Below, in pieces: positions 25,385 through 32,963 of a DNA stretch of 39,201 nt (positions within the stretch are counted from its first letter, which is position 1; each line of letters starts with the position of its first letter). A model generated the notes under the pieces. It was not told where the DNA came from. It saw only the letters and a list, made by a program, of their open reading frames with translations, and did not search any database. The position numbers and the translations under genes are program-made. This DNA comes from Clostridia bacterium. GTDB lineage: Bacteria > Bacillota > Clostridia > Oscillospirales > CAG-272. The stretch is from assembly GCA_017466445.1 (NCBI GenBank), contig JAFTUC010000025.1, forward strand, positions 1 to 39,201, read 5' to 3'.

Positions 25385-26236
25385 TTAACGCATTTCAATT
25401 TCTTCGCAAAACGCCTCATAATTCCCAACTTCTCGTTCGGTATGGTACACTGCATACTCAATTGTATCAAAGTAATACAGATAATCTTGCATCACGGTGT
25501 TGAATACCTTTGCGACGATCTCGGGCGGATTTCTGAACGCTCCACAACCGAAGGCGCCGAGGATCAGTACTTCATTTCCGTTGGCAACCGCAATTTCGAA
25601 GATTCTTCGAATACGTTTCGTCAGCAGTTTTTCAAGCTCTGCAGGCGTAATCTTTGCCGCCTGATTACCCGCATACGGATTCATCGTATTGCTCGGTCGT
25701 TCACGCAGGTTAGGTGCCGCACAGGTAAGAATATTGACATTCCACCATTCGTCTTTTGGCAAGATCTCGGGAAAGTTTGTGTCGCTTTTGAACACGCAGA
25801 CATCCGGAGTATAAATGCAGTCATTGTTGTATAACGGATTCAACGCCTTACGATGCGGTTTATAGAACGCATTCCACATTGCATCGGTGTTCAGACACGG
25901 ATAAAGCGTCGTGCATCGGCAGATGCATTCCTCCTGGGCAGAAGAGCCGTTTACAACACCGCCACCGGGATTCGTCGCCGAAGCAAAATTCAGCACGCAG
26001 ACTTTCTTGCCTTGCTTGGCGTATGTCTCCGCTGCTTCGAGCGAACGTTTCCCGCTGACAATCGCCTTGGTCTTTTCGGGGTTATAAGCTGAAGGAACAG
26101 CTATATTCTCGCTTTCAGCTATAAAAACTTGATTGTTTGTTGATTGTTGAACAGCACTCATCAGAGCCGGATCCGACGTGTATCGCCGTTCAGTATCGCG
26201 GAATATCTCCGCGTTTTTTGTTCTTTTGTCGATCAT
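25385..26236 (-). CDS. TIGR02452-family PARG-like macrodomain protein
   Basis: A 283-residue protein of the microbial PARG type (TIGR02452). The diagnostic loop is NPGGGVVNGSSAQEE: GGG at 91-93 and QEE at 101-103, where the second glutamate is catalytic in bacterial-type poly(ADP-ribose) glycohydrolases. NILTCAAPN and VLILGAFGCGAFRNPP are the later macrodomain strands that hold ADP-ribose. It could remove ADP-ribose from proteins, DNA or RNA, or hydrolyse a nucleotide signal. GAGGTG precedes ATG 26236, ten bases after the YgjP-like gene, so it belongs to the same operon as hsdR. Confidence 0.9.
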   Translation of the reverse strand: MIDKRTKNAEIFRDTERRYTSDPALMSAVQQSTNNQVFIAESENIAVPSAYNPEKTKAIVSGKRSLEAAETYAKQGKKVCVLNFASATNPGGGVVNGSSAQEECICRCTTLYPCLNTDAMWNAFYKPHRKALNPLYNNDCIYTPDVCVFKSDTNFPEILPKDEWWNVNILTCAAPNLRERPSNTMNPYAGNQAAKITPAELEKLLTKRIRRIFEIAVANGNEVLILGAFGCGAFRNPPEIVAKVFNTVMQDYLYYFDTIEYAVYHTEREVGNYEAFCEEIEMR

Positions 26237-26245
26237 CTGATCACC

Positions 26246-26965
26246 TCACTCAACAAAAGAATTACCTTTTTCGAGAATTTTCTTTCTTTCCTCCCAATCG
26301 GGCATAAACATTGCAAGCTGTTGATAGAATTTTTTCGAATGATTTGGCTGTAAAAAATGCGTGAATTCATGCACAACAACATATTCGATACACGATATAG
26401 GTGCTTCTACCAAAGCATAGTTGAATGTTAAAACTCCGCGTTTTGGCTGGCAACTTCCCCAACGAGATACCATACTTCTGTACCGAATCGTCGGGTATGC
26501 GACACCATACTTTTGAAATTTGGGATAAATGGCATCGCACAAGGATTGAATCGTATCTTTGCAAATCGACATCAACCATTTGTCAATCATCTTCTTTTTT
26601 AGTGCAAAGTCGTTTGAATCTTTAACAGTCAAAGTGATATATGATTCATCACATTCTACTTTGTTTTTCTTTCCCGAGAAAACTTTTAATCTTCTGTCAT
26701 GACCAAGTATTCGGAATGTTTCGCCATCCACATATTGTTTTGGCTTAGGCGCATATTTCGCAAGTTCTTCATAATGAGCAAGTGCTTTGAGAATATACTC
26801 TGATTTGGATTCAATAAACTCTTCGATTATCTGTTCGGAAACACGAGGATTTGCTGAAAGAAAAATCGTTCTATCTGCTTTGATTCTCAAATTGATATTC
26901 TTAACATCTTTCCTTTGCAAATCATACTCAATTCGTTTTCCATTCAACACTATTTCTTTGATCAT
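26246..26965 (-). CDS. YgjP-like metal-dependent hydrolase
   Basis: A 239-residue YgjP/DUF45 zinc metalloprotein. The active site is VVVHEFTHFLQPNHS: His199-Glu200 and His203, with His209 as the likely third ligand. SRWGSCQPKRGVLTFNY is the other family signature. Substrates are not known with certainty. YgjP-like genes often travel with type I restriction genes, frequently just after hsdR as here. The start overlaps the hsdR stop by four bases and has its own AGGAG site. Confidence 0.9.
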   Translation of the reverse strand: MIKEIVLNGKRIEYDLQRKDVKNINLRIKADRTIFLSANPRVSEQIIEEFIESKSEYILKALAHYEELAKYAPKPKQYVDGETFRILGHDRRLKVFSGKKNKVECDESYITLTVKDSNDFALKKKMIDKWLMSICKDTIQSLCDAIYPKFQKYGVAYPTIRYRSMVSRWGSCQPKRGVLTFNYALVEAPISCIEYVVVHEFTHFLQPNHSKKFYQQLAMFMPDWEERKKILEKGNSFVE

Positions 26966-29900
26966 TTGAATCTCCTAAGGGCAACTGTAATTACGTTCTC
27001 AATGATCTTGTCAATAGAATCGAAGTCAACTTGAATGCCTTTTTCCTTCTCAATTTCATAGAACATATCATCAATGTCTTGTGCAATCTTGTTGTGAATA
27101 TCTTTGTTTGTCTGCCAATCAACCATATTGTGTTCGTCAACGATTTCAGTAATGCGAATCGAAATGTCTGATATAACATCGATGTTGGCACTAATGTCCA
27201 TCACATCATCCAGAATTGCAGTAATAACACCGTAGAATGCCTGGGCATGAACATTGCCCTTGATCTTTTCGGGATAGGTAATATTCGTTGTGCCTTTTCG
27301 GTAATCCTCCATAATGGATTTCATCTTGGCAAGATATTCTGCTTCTGTGATAACTCTGTTCTTGTATTCTTCAAGAGCATCCTTGATTCGTTTAGAGAAA
27401 GTGTCGTAGTAAGCAGGGTTTTCATCTCTGTTTACCTTAATACTTTTTGTCATATGCGAAACAATTGCATCTGCCTTTGATCTCATTGTTCCGAGCTCGT
27501 GAAGTTCTTTTTCCAATTCATCACGGTCAAGAATATCGACGGGATTCGTAATCTGTTTGATTCCTGCAACAGACATATGTGTATCAAGCAAATTCTGCAT
27601 CTGTTTTTCGTACTCTTTGTTATCTATAGTGTCCGCATAACGCTTTTTGACACTTCTTCTAACCTTTGAGTAGAAGATAAACGCAGATTGATACATTCCG
27701 ATTTCCTGCTTGGTAAATGCCGCATATGCCTTTTCGGAATTGAGCACCATACTGAGCGCACGACCGAAGGAGCAAAGCTCATCATAGAACTTTGCACGGA
27801 TATCAATGTCCGCGAGGAATACCTCGATTTCCTCTGTATCCTCTTTGTTTTTTATAGATACAAAGATATCGCAAAGGTGAGAATAAGCTTCACGAAGACG
27901 GCTCACACAAGCCATAACGTCAACAATTACACCTTGAATGTCAGCACTATCGAAATCTTCAAGACCTGCGCCGCTATATACTTCCATAGCGGAATCAAGC
28001 TTTTGAATAAGACCACGATAGTCCACAATCAAACCGAAATCTTTTCCTTCAAAAAGACGATTCGTACGTGCAATTGCCTGAAGCAAGCCATGTTCCTTTA
28101 ACTCTTTGTCAATGTAAAGAACCTGTGTACGAGGAGCATCAAATCCGGTAAGAAGCTTGCTACAAACGATAAGGATATCAATCTCACCATCAATAAACTT
28201 GTTCTTGATCGCCTCCTCATAGTCATCCGCGTTGCCGTACTGCGCCATCATTTTGTTCCAGAAAGCTACAACCATATCGTCCGTGCTTTCATCCACCTCT
28301 TCGCTACCTTCACGCATATCGGGTGCGGAAATCACAACAGCAGTGGTCAAGTCGCCAAATTGTTCAAAGCATTTCTGATAACGAACCGCATCTTTTTTGA
28401 AGTTACAAGCAAGCATTGCCTTGAATCCTGTGTTCTTGTAACCCTCAATAAAGTGTTGGTTTACGTCAAGTGCGATACGTTTGATGCGTGCATCGGTCGA
28501 TGTCAAACGCTTAATGGTACTCCATTTATTCTTAAGATCTACCTTTTGTGCGTCGTTGAGCTTCTTGGTGACTTGATCGAACCAAAGATCGATGTTCGCC
28601 TCGTCCACGTTCTGTTCAACGAATTTACCTTCATAAATCAAGGGAACGATAGCCTGATCGTCCACACCATCTTTGATGGTATATTTATGGATCAGCTTTC
28701 CGAACTTCTCCATCGTATTTTTTTCATTCTTCATCAAAGGTGTTCCGGTGAATCCAATGTAGCATGCGTTCGGGAATACAACACGCATTTTTGTAGCCAA
28801 CGAACCATAATTGGAACGGTGGCTCTCATCAATCAGAACAAAGATATCACGAGAGTGGTTTTTGAGTCCGCTGCTTTCGACCGTATTGAACTTGTTGATA
28901 ATTGAAGTAATCACATCTGCCGATCCTTTGTTAATCAAATCGATCAAATGCTTACCCGAGGTCGCTCTTGCAGGAGAGAGCCTTGTGTGAGCAAAGGTCT
29001 TGGCAATCTGTTTATCAAGCTCTTTTCGGTCAGTTACGATAACAACGCGAGGGTTAAAGCGGCTCATTTCCATAAGGATATACTTAGCCACCATAACCAT
29101 AGTCAAGGACTTACCACTGCCTTGTGTATGCCAAATAACGCCGCCTTGACGGTTTCCTGCGCTATCATTCTGTTGAATTGTTTTGATTATTTCTTCAACG
29201 GCAAAGAACTGCTGATAACAGCAGATCTTTTTGATATTTGCATCGTAAAGAACGAAATACTTGGTCAAAGTCAGCAAACGTTCGGGATCAAGCAAAGACA
29301 CAATGTTTCTGTCTTGCTCGGTGATCTCACGACCAAATACGTATTGATCAAGTAGCTTATTCTGCCAATCCAAGGATTGCTCACGCCATACGCACCAAAA
29401 GTTCTTTCCGGAGCCGCAGGTTGCATACTTAACAGCATTCTTATTGGTAGCAACCACAATTTGAGCAAACTTGAAGAGCTGCGGAATATAGTCTTTGCCC
29501 TGATTACGAATCATCTGCTCAACCGCCTGATCTACATCAACAGTGGGAGCTTTGCACTCAATTACAGCAAAAGGAATACCGTTGACGAACAGAACGATAT
29601 CAGGGCGTGCGTTCTTCTGCTTATCCCAGCTATCACAAGAAAATTCCTCGGTTACGTGAAAAACATTGTTTTCGGGATGCTCCCAATCAATATATTTCAG
29701 ATTGAAGCTCTTTGCAGTGCCGTCCACAAGCTTTTCAAGGTAGCTCTTGCCAAGCATCAGCGCATCATATATCTTCTCGCTTGTGCGAACAAGACCGTCG
29801 GTAAGCGGCTCGTCCAGCTCAGATATCGCACGCTCAACATTCTCCGCAGTAAACTTGTATGTAATGCCGCCATAGTTAAACTGATTAAGCTTGTGAAGTT

Positions 29901-30078
29901 GAGAGCGAAGAACGTCCTTCAAGATCACATCATAGAGCCCTCCGCGCTGAGCTACACACTCTTTAGGAGAGATATATTGATATCCCAGCTTGCACAAAAG
30001 TTCTATGGCTGGATATTTGCTGATATTATCTTCGAGATATAAATCTGGTTGTGATTTGTAGCTCATGTATTTCTCCAT
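26962..30078 (-). CDS. hsdR: Type I restriction enzyme R subunit
   Basis: A 1038-residue ATP-dependent DNA translocase and endonuclease. The nuclease domain has PDIVLFVNGIPFAVIECKA (Asp160, Glu174, Lys176), the PD-(D/E)-x-K core. Helicase motifs follow: Walker A HTQGSGKS (317-324), TDRKELDKQ, DESH (417-420), and GFTGTPL. The C terminus is a long helical region that docks on the methylase. With HsdM and HsdS it cleaves DNA lacking host methylation far from the recognition site. Its ATG shares one base with the HAD gene stop (TAATG). All catalytic motifs look intact. Confidence 0.95.
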   Translation of the reverse strand: MEKYMSYKSQPDLYLEDNISKYPAIELLCKLGYQYISPKECVAQRGGLYDVILKDVLRSQLHKLNQFNYGGITYKFTAENVERAISELDEPLTDGLVRTSEKIYDALMLGKSYLEKLVDGTAKSFNLKYIDWEHPENNVFHVTEEFSCDSWDKQKNARPDIVLFVNGIPFAVIECKAPTVDVDQAVEQMIRNQGKDYIPQLFKFAQIVVATNKNAVKYATCGSGKNFWCVWREQSLDWQNKLLDQYVFGREITEQDRNIVSLLDPERLLTLTKYFVLYDANIKKICCYQQFFAVEEIIKTIQQNDSAGNRQGGVIWHTQGSGKSLTMVMVAKYILMEMSRFNPRVVIVTDRKELDKQIAKTFAHTRLSPARATSGKHLIDLINKGSADVITSIINKFNTVESSGLKNHSRDIFVLIDESHRSNYGSLATKMRVVFPNACYIGFTGTPLMKNEKNTMEKFGKLIHKYTIKDGVDDQAIVPLIYEGKFVEQNVDEANIDLWFDQVTKKLNDAQKVDLKNKWSTIKRLTSTDARIKRIALDVNQHFIEGYKNTGFKAMLACNFKKDAVRYQKCFEQFGDLTTAVVISAPDMREGSEEVDESTDDMVVAFWNKMMAQYGNADDYEEAIKNKFIDGEIDILIVCSKLLTGFDAPRTQVLYIDKELKEHGLLQAIARTNRLFEGKDFGLIVDYRGLIQKLDSAMEVYSGAGLEDFDSADIQGVIVDVMACVSRLREAYSHLCDIFVSIKNKEDTEEIEVFLADIDIRAKFYDELCSFGRALSMVLNSEKAYAAFTKQEIGMYQSAFIFYSKVRRSVKKRYADTIDNKEYEKQMQNLLDTHMSVAGIKQITNPVDILDRDELEKELHELGTMRSKADAIVSHMTKSIKVNRDENPAYYDTFSKRIKDALEEYKNRVITEAEYLAKMKSIMEDYRKGTTNITYPEKIKGNVHAQAFYGVITAILDDVMDISANIDVISDISIRITEIVDEHNMVDWQTNKDIHNKIAQDIDDMFYEIEKEKGIQVDFDSIDKIIENVITVALRRFK

Positions 30079-31076
30079 TAATCGATATTTCCATCAATCA
30101 TTTTTCTAATGTTGCCCAGTAATTCTTGACTTTTCTTTTTCTGTGCTTTACTTTGGTCTATATTATCAAATACATCTCTTAGATTTTTATATATTCCAAA
30201 CATTTCTGCAGAATCTTTTAATGTTTTTTGCTCTGCTTTGATTTTTTCACGAGAAGAAATTTCGTCAATAATATTTTTTAAGTACTTTGAAACATTGCCT
30301 CGTGCAGAATAATCTGCGGGAGCATAAAAACTAATTCTTCCATCGTTGTACAGTTGATATACTTTTTTTCGGTTATCACTCGAGGGATCATAAACTCCTA
30401 TAGAATAACCACCTTTGCTCTTTACTAATCTCATACAAGGAATATCGGTAGCACTATCTCCTATATAAACAATGTTTTCGTAAGGAATTCTCAGTTTGCT
30501 ATCGTCAATACTATCATTTACCCTTTCATCATACTCTTCAAGATAGCCCTTTGCAATGCGAAAGATAAACTGAGTCTTGTTCGTATAATTTACTGCTTGT
30601 GCTGGCCATTCTGCAACGCCATCCGTTGTATACAAATACGAGGACGCATAGATTCTTTTGAAATGCGAAGCGATTTTGCTTCCTTCGATAATTTCCTTCA
30701 ATCCTGAAGATATGATATAATGTTCAAGTTCAATGCCTTTTTTTGCGGCATACTGATCCATTCTGTCAAACCAAGATTCAACACCATTGTAAAGTTCAAC
30801 ATCAGCACCAATCTGCTTGAAGTAATCTTTTTTTATTGGAAGACGCTTTAGTTTAGAATAATTTAAAAGTTGATACATCCAAGCTAAATTGTTATCCATA
30901 AGGTTGTTTTTTGCAAGTTCTGTCGACTCAGCCCAAAACGCCACCTTATCCACACCAAATGATGGGATAAGCGTAAATGTTTGCATATCATCAGGTGATA
31001 GCGTTTTGTCAAAATCATAGCAAATCGCCATTCGAGGCTTGTTATTTATTACATCGTCATGTATCTTTTCTTCCAT
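30078..31076 (-). CDS. HAD-family hydrolase within the restriction operon
   Basis: A 332-residue haloacid dehalogenase-like phosphatase. Motif I is CYDFDKTLS (nucleophile Asp21, acid Asp23), motif II HYIISSGLKEII, a candidate motif III lysine lies at NKTQ (Lys167), and motif IV is YIGDSATDIPCM (Asp207, Asp211). The C-terminal 70 residues are lysine-rich and helical. Substrate is unknown; small phosphorylated metabolites or nucleotides are the usual targets. It sits between a 57-residue gene and hsdR with 1-base overlap to hsdR, so it is tightly linked to restriction. Confidence 0.88.
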   Translation of the reverse strand: MEEKIHDDVINNKPRMAICYDFDKTLSPDDMQTFTLIPSFGVDKVAFWAESTELAKNNLMDNNLAWMYQLLNYSKLKRLPIKKDYFKQIGADVELYNGVESWFDRMDQYAAKKGIELEHYIISSGLKEIIEGSKIASHFKRIYASSYLYTTDGVAEWPAQAVNYTNKTQFIFRIAKGYLEEYDERVNDSIDDSKLRIPYENIVYIGDSATDIPCMRLVKSKGGYSIGVYDPSSDNRKKVYQLYNDGRISFYAPADYSARGNVSKYLKNIIDEISSREKIKAEQKTLKDSAEMFGIYKNLRDVFDNIDQSKAQKKKSQELLGNIRKMIDGNID

Positions 31077-31136
31077 AGTTAATTGTCCCTTCTTTTAGAT
31101 TATATTTGCTTAGTAAACGCCTCGCTTGCTGCGGAA

Positions 31137-31310
31137 TTATTTTTCCTTGCGAACACCTTTAAACGGCGTTCCGTCTTTCTTGCCATCCATGAACTTGCCG
31201 GTATTTGTATCGCGCTTGGTCCATATCTGTGTCTTGGGATTGTAGGTCTGCGAACGCTCTTTTACCATGCCGTTTCTGTGACCGTCACCCTTGGGGGGAT
31301 TGGTTGCCAT
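31137..31310 (-). CDS. Short basic protein (57 residues) in the restriction operon
   Basis: A small open frame not explained by other genes: ATG 31310 behind GGAGG, stop at 31137-31139. It begins MATNPPKGDGHRNGMVKERS and ends GTPFKGVRKEK, with a middle of YNPKTQIWTKRDTNTG. It is rich in Lys, Gly, Asn and Asp, has no hydrophobic core to speak of, and is probably disordered alone. I recall similar short proteins beside other type I restriction genes, but this cannot be checked here. It could bind DNA or phosphate groups or modulate the complex; function is unknown. The gap to the upstream winged-helix gene is 16 bases. Confidence 0.75.
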   Translation of the reverse strand: MATNPPKGDGHRNGMVKERSQTYNPKTQIWTKRDTNTGKFMDGKKDGTPFKGVRKEK

Positions 31311-31326
31311 ATAGAGACCTCCTTTC

Positions 31327-31704
31327 TTAATAATCTATATCATCGTGGTCTTCACCGTCATAGTGGTTGTAATAGTGAAAACCATCTTCGATATGCTTAC
31401 CACACAAAACGCAAGTGTCCCAATAACCGTTGGAACCCGATTCTGTATCGGATGTTTGCCAATGGCTAAATCTGCAAGTACAAAACGGGGCATTGTTGCT
31501 GTATGTTTGCTTGATAGTCGAATAATATAGGCTACAATTATTGACTGCACTCAATGGTATTGGCGTGGCTTTAACGAAACCTTTGACGCTTAATTCGGCG
31601 ATACAATTGTGCGCTATTATTTCCTGAATATCCAGGGCTTGAGCAACTTCATGATGCGAACTCATAGGATGGTCTTTTATGTATTCAAATACTTTTTTTA
31701 ACAC
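31327..31704 (-). CDS. Winged-helix protein with C-terminal Cys/His-rich tail
   Basis: A 125-residue protein. Residues 1-50 look like a winged helix (MLKKVFEYIKDH, HHEVAQALDIQE, NCIAELSVKGFV). The second half has CTC and CVLCGK plus a His/Asp-rich tail (HYYNHYDGEDHDD), suggesting a metal site. The GTG start at 31704 overlaps the hsdS stop by seven bases and has GAGG eight bases before it. It may regulate the operon or link metal to restriction, but no family is recognised. It is encoded in the middle of the operon, unlike a classic control protein. Confidence 0.7.
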   Translation of the reverse strand: MLKKVFEYIKDHPMSSHHEVAQALDIQEIIAHNCIAELSVKGFVKATPIPLSAVNNCSLYYSTIKQTYSNNAPFCTCRFSHWQTSDTESGSNGYWDTCVLCGKHIEDGFHYYNHYDGEDHDDIDY

Positions 31705-32963
31705 GGTTGCACCCTCACAATACCCGTCAGCAGAAGCTGCATCAGGGCTTTTTTCTTTTGTTTTTCTTGGTCGAGATTTTTATAGAGATAATCAATTTCC
31801 TTGTCAATTGTCGAAAGAACGACAGTAATCTCTTCTTGCTCGGCAAGATCCGGAAAATCAATAGTAATATTCTGAACAATTTTTTTGTTGAGATTCGGTT
31901 GAGAACTGGCTTGACTTAGTTTTTTAAAACGTTCTCGTCCATCTAACAAGAAATAGTATAGATATTCATTATTTAACTCTTCGCCAGTTTCAATACCTAA
32001 TATGGCTTGACTGCTGCAACACTCGTTCGCCGCAATTGAGCATTCCCCTACGGATGCATACATAGCGAAAAGTACTGTCCCAGCAGGATATAATTTGGCA
32101 GAACTGTTCATATATCCACATTTTGATAAGCCCTTTTCACTTGAATATACATACTTTCTTGAGGCACTCATATCGCTTATTGAAATCCAAATGTAATCAT
32201 TCCCATAGTTTTTTTCTAGACTACTATCAGGTGTTCCTCCACTATTCATATTGGCCAAATTTCCTAACTTTTCGTCTCTCCATTTCCCTTTGAACCCCGA
32301 CAATCTCTTTTTGCCTGTGAGAAGTTGTTGCATCAGCGCCTTTTTCTGCCGTTTCTTTTCTTCGATGAGTTTTTCTTTCAGCGCAATCAGCTTGTCCTGG
32401 GTGGATAGAATTTCGGCGATCTTCTTTTGCTCGTCGAGAGGGGGAAGCGCGCACTCAACCGATGCAAAGGAATCCCAATACAACCGAAGTCTGAAATCTG
32501 TAACACCATAGGACTTGCGGTGAAGACGGTTGATCATTTGCGGCGTCTTCATATAGTAATCCATAAACGGTGGGCAGATGGCAGGATTTGGCGTTGCGAC
32601 AATGTAAGCTGGGCTTACCAAACCATCTTGCCGCACAACGCCGATGGCACCCTGCCATGCTCGCATCATATTGAATACAAGATCCCCGGCGCGCGCCGTT
32701 CTGTATTGGGTTTTGTCCTCGATTCTTTTGACCTTTTTTCCGATTTCCTCGTCATCAAGCGCACCGTCGGAGACGCCAGAGTGAATGGAAACGGTCAGAA
32801 TGGGCAGGGAAGGAACGCCGGGGTCCTTTCTTTCGGTATAAAGATCTCCGATTGAAAAGGATGTCCAGTCGGAAGGGATTATTCCTGCTCGTGTCTTTTG
32901 ATATCCCTCTGGCACGTTACCGTGCCGGATTTGTTCAATTCGTTGTTTTACTATTGAGGTCAT
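31698..32963 (-). CDS. hsdS: Type I restriction specificity subunit, full length
   Basis: A 421-residue two-TRD HsdS. The first target-recognition domain covers about 30-165, ended by the conserved helix region DEQKKIAEILSTQDKLIAL and KKALMQQLLTGKKRL. The second domain begins KLGNLANMNSGGTPDSS and ends with the matching EQEEITVVLSTIDKEIDYL and KKALMQLLLTGIVRV. The two halves would recognise the two parts of a split DNA site. The start overlaps the OLD gene stop by four bases. TRD sequences are variable, so the recognised site cannot be predicted. Confidence 0.93.
   Translation of the reverse strand: MTSIVKQRIEQIRHGNVPEGYQKTRAGIIPSDWTSFSIGDLYTERKDPGVPSLPILTVSIHSGVSDGALDDEEIGKKVKRIEDKTQYRTARAGDLVFNMMRAWQGAIGVVRQDGLVSPAYIVATPNPAICPPFMDYYMKTPQMINRLHRKSYGVTDFRLRLYWDSFASVECALPPLDEQKKIAEILSTQDKLIALKEKLIEEKKRQKKALMQQLLTGKKRLSGFKGKWRDEKLGNLANMNSGGTPDSSLEKNYGNDYIWISISDMSASRKYVYSSEKGLSKCGYMNSSAKLYPAGTVLFAMYASVGECSIAANECCSSQAILGIETGEELNNEYLYYFLLDGRERFKKLSQASSQPNLNKKIVQNITIDFPDLAEQEEITVVLSTIDKEIDYLYKNLDQEKQKKKALMQLLLTGIVRVQPC

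Noticed and set aside
23442-26236. Classical DarTG toxin-antitoxin pair
   Set aside because: The macrodomain is of the TIGR02452 PARG type, not DarG, and no recognisable DarT (DUF4433) is present.
31083-31469. Plus-strand frame of 128 codons
   Set aside because: It runs opposite the 57-residue gene and the winged-helix gene and lacks a ribosome site or family features.
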